In this document: piece by piece, positions 59,330 through 64,000 of the stretch
How positions within the stretch are numbered: position 1 is the first letter of the stretch
How the letters are laid out: each line of letters begins with the position of its first letter
Assembly: GCA_021521415.1 (NCBI GenBank)
Contig: JAIQDT010000059.1
Location: 3,100,001-3,164,000 of the forward strand
Direction of reading: 5' to 3'
DNA from: Bidens hawaiensis
Lineage: Eukaryota > Streptophyta > Magnoliopsida > Asterales > Asteraceae
DNA: 64,000 nt
The notes under the pieces: generated by a model
What the model saw: only the letters and a program-made list of their open reading frames with translations
Database searches by the model: none
What the model was told of the DNA's origin: nothing
Translations under genes and position numbers: made by a program

Positions 59330-62180
59330 TGTCACACCCCGTCTAGAAATTTGCGGAAGCGTGAAACGGTAATGTAACAGACACTTCTAGTATCAACCAT
59401 ATTGTTTATAAAGAAACATTACGAACTAATTTACAATATATTACATCGTTCTAACTTCTTTACAAACTAGGTGATACAGATCAAAAACCAGTTCATTACA
59501 CTGCTTTACTCCACACTAGTACAGTTGCATCTATTCACATAGCATCGATCACAATCCAAAGACATAGCACATAATCATTCTACTCCAATTTTGGTATACC
59601 TGAAAATTATGTTAAAACGGGTCAACTACGAATAGTTGGTGAGTTTTATAAGTTTCAACAAAATCAGTTATGTGTAGCACAACAATCCTAGTTTGTAGTA
59701 TGCACATATGTATGTATGCACGTTTGTATGTTTGTGATGTAATTATGCTCAGCTACAGTGAAACCTTGACTGTTTGTTAGTGCTACGTGCCTCCATTTCC
59801 CACGTGTACCACTGTGGCCCCCGTTCCGCCTACTACATGCCCTGAGTAGCTATATCTAACACTACATAGAATATATGTATCAATATATAGTCATATATAA
59901 TTGTAGTAAATTCTTGGCATTCATGCAATACTCAATTTAGTTTGTTCAATTGCAGTAGAACCTTGGCATTCGCGCCATACTCAATGTAGTTTGTTCTATT
60001 GTAGTAGAACCTTGGCATACGTGCCATACTCAATTTAATTTATCAATCAATAATATTACTCACATTCCACCAGCTCGTAATCAATCATTGTGTTTGTGGG
60101 GACTTTTCGTGTATTAGCACTTAAATAAATTCACATCATGAAGTGTTTCAGACATATAGATGTATATAAACATGCTTTACACCCTAACTGTTCGTAAAAC
60201 AGCTTAGAAAGAGGGGTCATGAAACTTACCTTATAGTAGTGTACTCAGCACAATATCGGTTTATAACTTGTATAGCTCGTTATAACTCGATTCCTATAAT
60301 TGGTATTATATATTTAATATTTTAATATTAATATAGCCTCCATACAGAATCGAGCTGTATATCTGATATGGGTATAGCTGTCATGCCTAGAACATGTCAA
60401 TAGTCTTAGATTGTGATGTTGTTCAATACTTAATGTTCAAAATCGAACTTGGCTCAGTTTCAACGTTTCACGTGCTGAGCAAAGTTGGTCGTTTACGCGT
60501 TTCAAAAATAGGTAAGATCACACAAACTTGAGTAAACGTGTCAGTTGATACAATAATTCAATTTATAAAGAAAAATCGGAGTTTAGATATCTGGATTCGC
60601 AGCGGGGTTCGTTTCTGTTTTATACAGTTTTGTTTGGAGAAAAACGCGCACAATTCATCCGAATTGTCCGAATTTCTCACAGAATGAACGGTTTTACTCA
60701 ATTAACCCAAAAATATGATATTTGACTACTCTTGATGTTCTGATATCCCAGCAGGTTCGTTAATCACAAAGTTGTCGGTTTTTATTAGAATTATATTTGT
60801 TTAGCTTACAAATTAGCACAACTGATTATCTGATTATCGTTAGATTATAAAAATTTATACACTCACTAATTAATATATTTATATTTTTATAAAAATATTT
60901 TTGAAAATATTCACTCATTTCTTAATTTATAAAAATTCATTTTATATGTTATTTTTAACCGATAAATCGGCCGTTTAAACTAAACGATTTCTGAAAAATC
61001 TGATATATTTTTTGAGTGATCAAATTGGCTTCCAAAATTCCCTGTAAAAATTCCAGAACTCAACTATTTTGCTAAATTACCTTTTTGAGCCATAAACGTT
61101 CGTTAAAACTCGAATAAACGCGAATTCAGAAATCGTAGCTAGGGTTCTCCAAAATTTATATGTGATCTTGTGATGCATTATCTGATTTTCCACAAAATTT
61201 CATAATTTTTCAAGCAGTTTAACTATTTTTCCCAAATAAACCCTAACTAACGGTTATAAAATCGCCAAATATTCTCATATTATCGAAAAATTCCCAAATT
61301 TAGACAAAGACTCATTTATATGATCCATGATTTCCCTGGAAAATTTCATAGGCTAACAACAAGTACGTCACAATCTAATCCTAAACAACCCATAAACGAG
61401 TGTTTCAGATTATACCTTTGTGTTTTTCAATCGATAAGCCGTTTTTTCGCCTTTCCGGTTTGTTGGCTATCTAGCTAGTGTATCTACAAGCTATATATCA
61501 CAAAACCAAGCATAGAACATTAGTCACCCAACCTAAGGTTTGGCTTAGGGTTTTAAATCACGTTTTTACGATTTAAATCGAGTTTTTGAACCGTAAAAAC
61601 GCTTTTTAAACTTCCTAGTCCATGTTTTGGCCAAAAAAGTGTTTGATTATGATTTCTAACCATGTTTAACATCAAAGTATGTTTTTGGATAATTTTGAAC
61701 AGTTTTACATGGTTAGATATGGTTTTCATCAATCAAGGATTAATCTTATGTGTATAAACATGTTTAATCATGCTTAAAACTCATCAAGTTGATTTTACAT
61801 TAGGGTTTTGGTTTGGAAGAGAAAAGAATAGATGGTAGTAGTTTCAAACAAGATATTTTTGGTCTTTAGGATGTGTATACATGTTTTTATAAACCAAAAT
61901 ATCAAAGGGGGTTGGGTCCCCTACTGCAGCCGCCACTTGTGTGGTCCTCTTGGGCCCCATATTTGATATATTATGCCTCGTTTTGTGTGCTATATGCGAA
62001 ATCCCGAGTCCAAATTTATTTTGGGTTTTATTTTTGGTAAGAAATTAGATCGGGTGCGACAAACAGCGCGAAAACGAGAGTTTTTGAGCCATATTTTTGC
62101 AAATTAAGAAAACGTACCATTTGGTTGTAAAAATCCAAAATATTTTCACGAGTTCCTTAAAACATCTCGAATAAGTGTTT
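59330..62180 (-). mobile_element. LTR copy C1 of the ~3-kb-LTR gypsy family, 5'-truncated
   Basis: Begins on the plus strand TGTCACACCCCG (the LTR 3' end on the minus strand) and follows copy B through its length, but stops at about 62180, some 350 bp short of the LTR 5' terminus. No PBS lies left of 59330, so it is not the 5' LTR of an intact element. It is more diverged from A and B than they are from each other. Confidence 0.7.
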
Positions 62181-62184
62181 TGAG

Positions 62185-63181
62185 GTGACCCGGATATCTC
62201 TGGGGGGGGGCGATCTATAAGTGATATACGTATATTAGAAGCTAAAATATTGATATTATGGCCAAAGTATATAGAAAACCAGTTAAACGAAAAAATTTGT
62301 GTTTAACAATACGCTGTGACTTTAAACACGAACACTAGTACCAAAAGAAGCATTGTATCATCGGTCAAGCCGAAAAAGACTAACAAAACACTTATGCAAG
62401 ATGTTTTAGGCAACTTGTGAAAATATTTTGGATTTTTACAACCAAATGGTACGTTTTTATTAATTTACAAAAAATATGGCCGAAAAACACTCGTTTTCTT
62501 GTTGCTCGTCACACCCGATCTAATTTTCTTGCCAAAAACGAAACCGAAAGAAATTTAGACTCGGGATTTTTCTGTACGGGTACGCAAAGCGAGGTATATA
62601 GCCAAATGAGGGCCCAAAGGGACCCCCATGTTAGAGGCCGCCATATAGGGAAACCCCCACCTTATGTTTTTTTTTACTTCTTAAGAATTCTAAACATTTT
62701 CAACTCAAAATAACTTTGCAAAGAAATCTGCTCCAGCTTCTAACTCTTTCTTCCAACTCAAAACCTAAGGTAAAAATTTAATTTTGATGAGTTTGGAGCT
62801 TGATTAAACATGTTTACATATATAAGATTATAGTTTGATTAGTAAAAATCATATCTAACCATGTAAAAACCTTCAAAATGATCCAAAAACATCATTTGAT
62901 CTTAAACATGGTTAGAAATCTGAATCAAATACTTTTTTGGTCAACAACACGGATTAGGAGGTTTAAATCGCGTTTTTACGGTTCAAAAACTCGATTTGTA
63001 ACATTAATCGAAACCCTACGTTTTAGGGCTGGATGATTAATGTTATATGCTTGGTTTTGTGATACATGGCCTGTAGATACACTAGCTAGACAACCAAGAA
63101 CCCAGAAAGGCAAGAAAAGAGCTAAACACCCAGAAACCGCAAAGGTATTAACCGAAACACTCGTTTAGGGGCTGTTTGGGC
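62185..63181 (+). mobile_element. LTR copy C2, head to head with C1, fused to pol
   Basis: Runs in the A orientation from GACCCGGATATCTCTGG (an internal LTR position about 110 bp from the terminus) to ACACTCGTTTAGGGGCTGTTTGG. It stops at 63181 in the middle of the LTR and continues directly with protease coding sequence. 61380-62180 and 62340-63180 are inverted copies of each other, forming a palindrome with a ~160-bp spacer. Confidence 0.7.
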
Positions 63182-64000
63182 TTCGAATCTTATCTTAAAT
63201 GACCAACAATTCTTCATTGACTTACTCATGGTAGAGTTAGGAAGTTTTGATGTAATAGTAGGTATGGACTGGCTATCTAAGTATAAGGCAGAAAACGTTT
63301 GTAATGACAAGGTAGTTAAAATTCCCCTTTCAGATGATGAAGTTTTCACGGTACAGGGAGAAAAGTCTGGTATTATATTACCCCTCGCGTCTCATCTCAA
63401 GGTATTAAAAATGTTTGAGCCAAAGGTGTACGGTATATTTTTCAAATGTAACCATTAAGAACTCCAATGAAAAACGTATAGAAGATATCCCTGTAGTGCG
63501 TGAATACTCATATGTTTTTCCTGATGAACTATCTGGATTACCACTGACCCGACTAGTAGAATTTTATATTGACCTGATCCTAGTAGCGACACCCATTGCT
63601 AAGGCACCTTATCGACTAGCACCTTTTGAAATGCAAGAATTATCTAGCCAATTGCAAGAATTATTAGATAAGGGTTTTATGCGTCGTAGTTATTCTCCTT
63701 GGGGAGCACCGGTGTTATTTGTGAAGAAGAAGGATGGAAGTTTTCGGATGTGTATTGATTATCGGGAATTAAACAAAGTGACTATCAAAAACCGATATCC
63801 CCTCCCACGAATAGACGATTTATTTGATCAACTCCAAGGGGAAATTCATTTCACCAAAAATCGATCTCAGATCCGGCTATCACCAAGTAAAGTTCCAAGA
63901 GGAAGATGTTTCTAAAACAACATTTCGAACACGATATGGTCATTATGAATTCTTAGTTATGCCTTTCGGGCTAACTAATGCACCAGCAGTTTTCATGGCT
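63182..64000 (+). pseudogene. chromovirus-type gypsy protease end and reverse transcriptase (runs off window)
   Basis: 63182-63458 encodes the protease C-terminus with Phe-Asp-Val-Ile-Val-Gly-Met-Asp-Trp-Leu. A frame change near 63440 leads to RT: [41 protein letters not shown]. An extra A near 63862 shifts the frame again before Gly-Tyr-His-Gln and the Met-Pro-Phe-Gly-Leu-Thr-Asn-Ala segment at the window end. The motifs match the Tekay/Del branch, which has long LTRs and an iMet PBS like copies A and B. Gag and the catalytic protease site are deleted. Confidence 0.85.

Overview
This is plant nuclear DNA. It contains two intron-rich host genes, MCM6 and a class III peroxidase, in an AT-rich background dominated by LTR retrotransposons, a plant RTE-type LINE, MITEs and Helitron-like ends. 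The retroelement proteins and the antisense 'gypsy-type transposase' ORFs resemble those typical of Asteraceae genomes. That family placement is inference; the sequence itself does not name the species.

Layout. 1-9650: the 3' part of a decayed plus-strand Sirevirus-like Ty1/copia element (gag knuckle, protease, integrase, RT, RNase H, long spacer, env-like ORF, PPT, 3' LTR). 9650-14355: AT-rich DNA with a chain of inverted-repeat elements separated by (TA)n. 14360-24162: a structurally complete minus-strand Tat-type Ty3/gypsy element with two 591-bp LTRs and TTTAT target duplications; it carries a plus-strand spliced antisense gene between integrase and its 3' LTR. 24168-29600: intergenic repeats, a Tourist-like MITE, and a second antisense-type ORF with its own TATA box. 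30018-36225: a complete 16-exon MCM6 gene on the minus strand with paired E2F sites upstream and MITEs in its introns. 36992-39808: a Helitron-like end and a 4 x ~0.69-kb tandem array built from it. 40.2-41.5 kb: short tandem arrays in LTR-like DNA. 41.6-51.0 kb: an RTE LINE whose 3' UTR is split by two opposed ~3-kb gypsy LTR insertions; the first, a solo LTR, carries a ~0.73-kb mitochondrial insert with part of atp9. 51.0-54.8 kb: an exon-like fragment and a rotten gypsy gag-protease-RT remnant. 57383-58599: an intact three-exon peroxidase gene. 59330-64000: two further LTR pieces of the same 3-kb family, head to head, the second fused directly to a chromovirus-type protease-RT.

The functional content is therefore replication licensing (MCM6) and a secreted peroxidase. 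Everything else is mobile DNA in nested layers. I do not see a convincing new cellular system. The most unusual items are the spliced antisense gene inside the Tat element, a promoter-like ATTCGT module shared by the Sirevirus LTR and the spacer before its env-like ORF, the perfectly identical block inside otherwise 7%-diverged Tat LTRs, the mitochondrial insert in the solo LTR, and the serial (TA)n-linked elements. Exon boundaries, target duplications and TIRs were read by eye; no alignment or database search was run.
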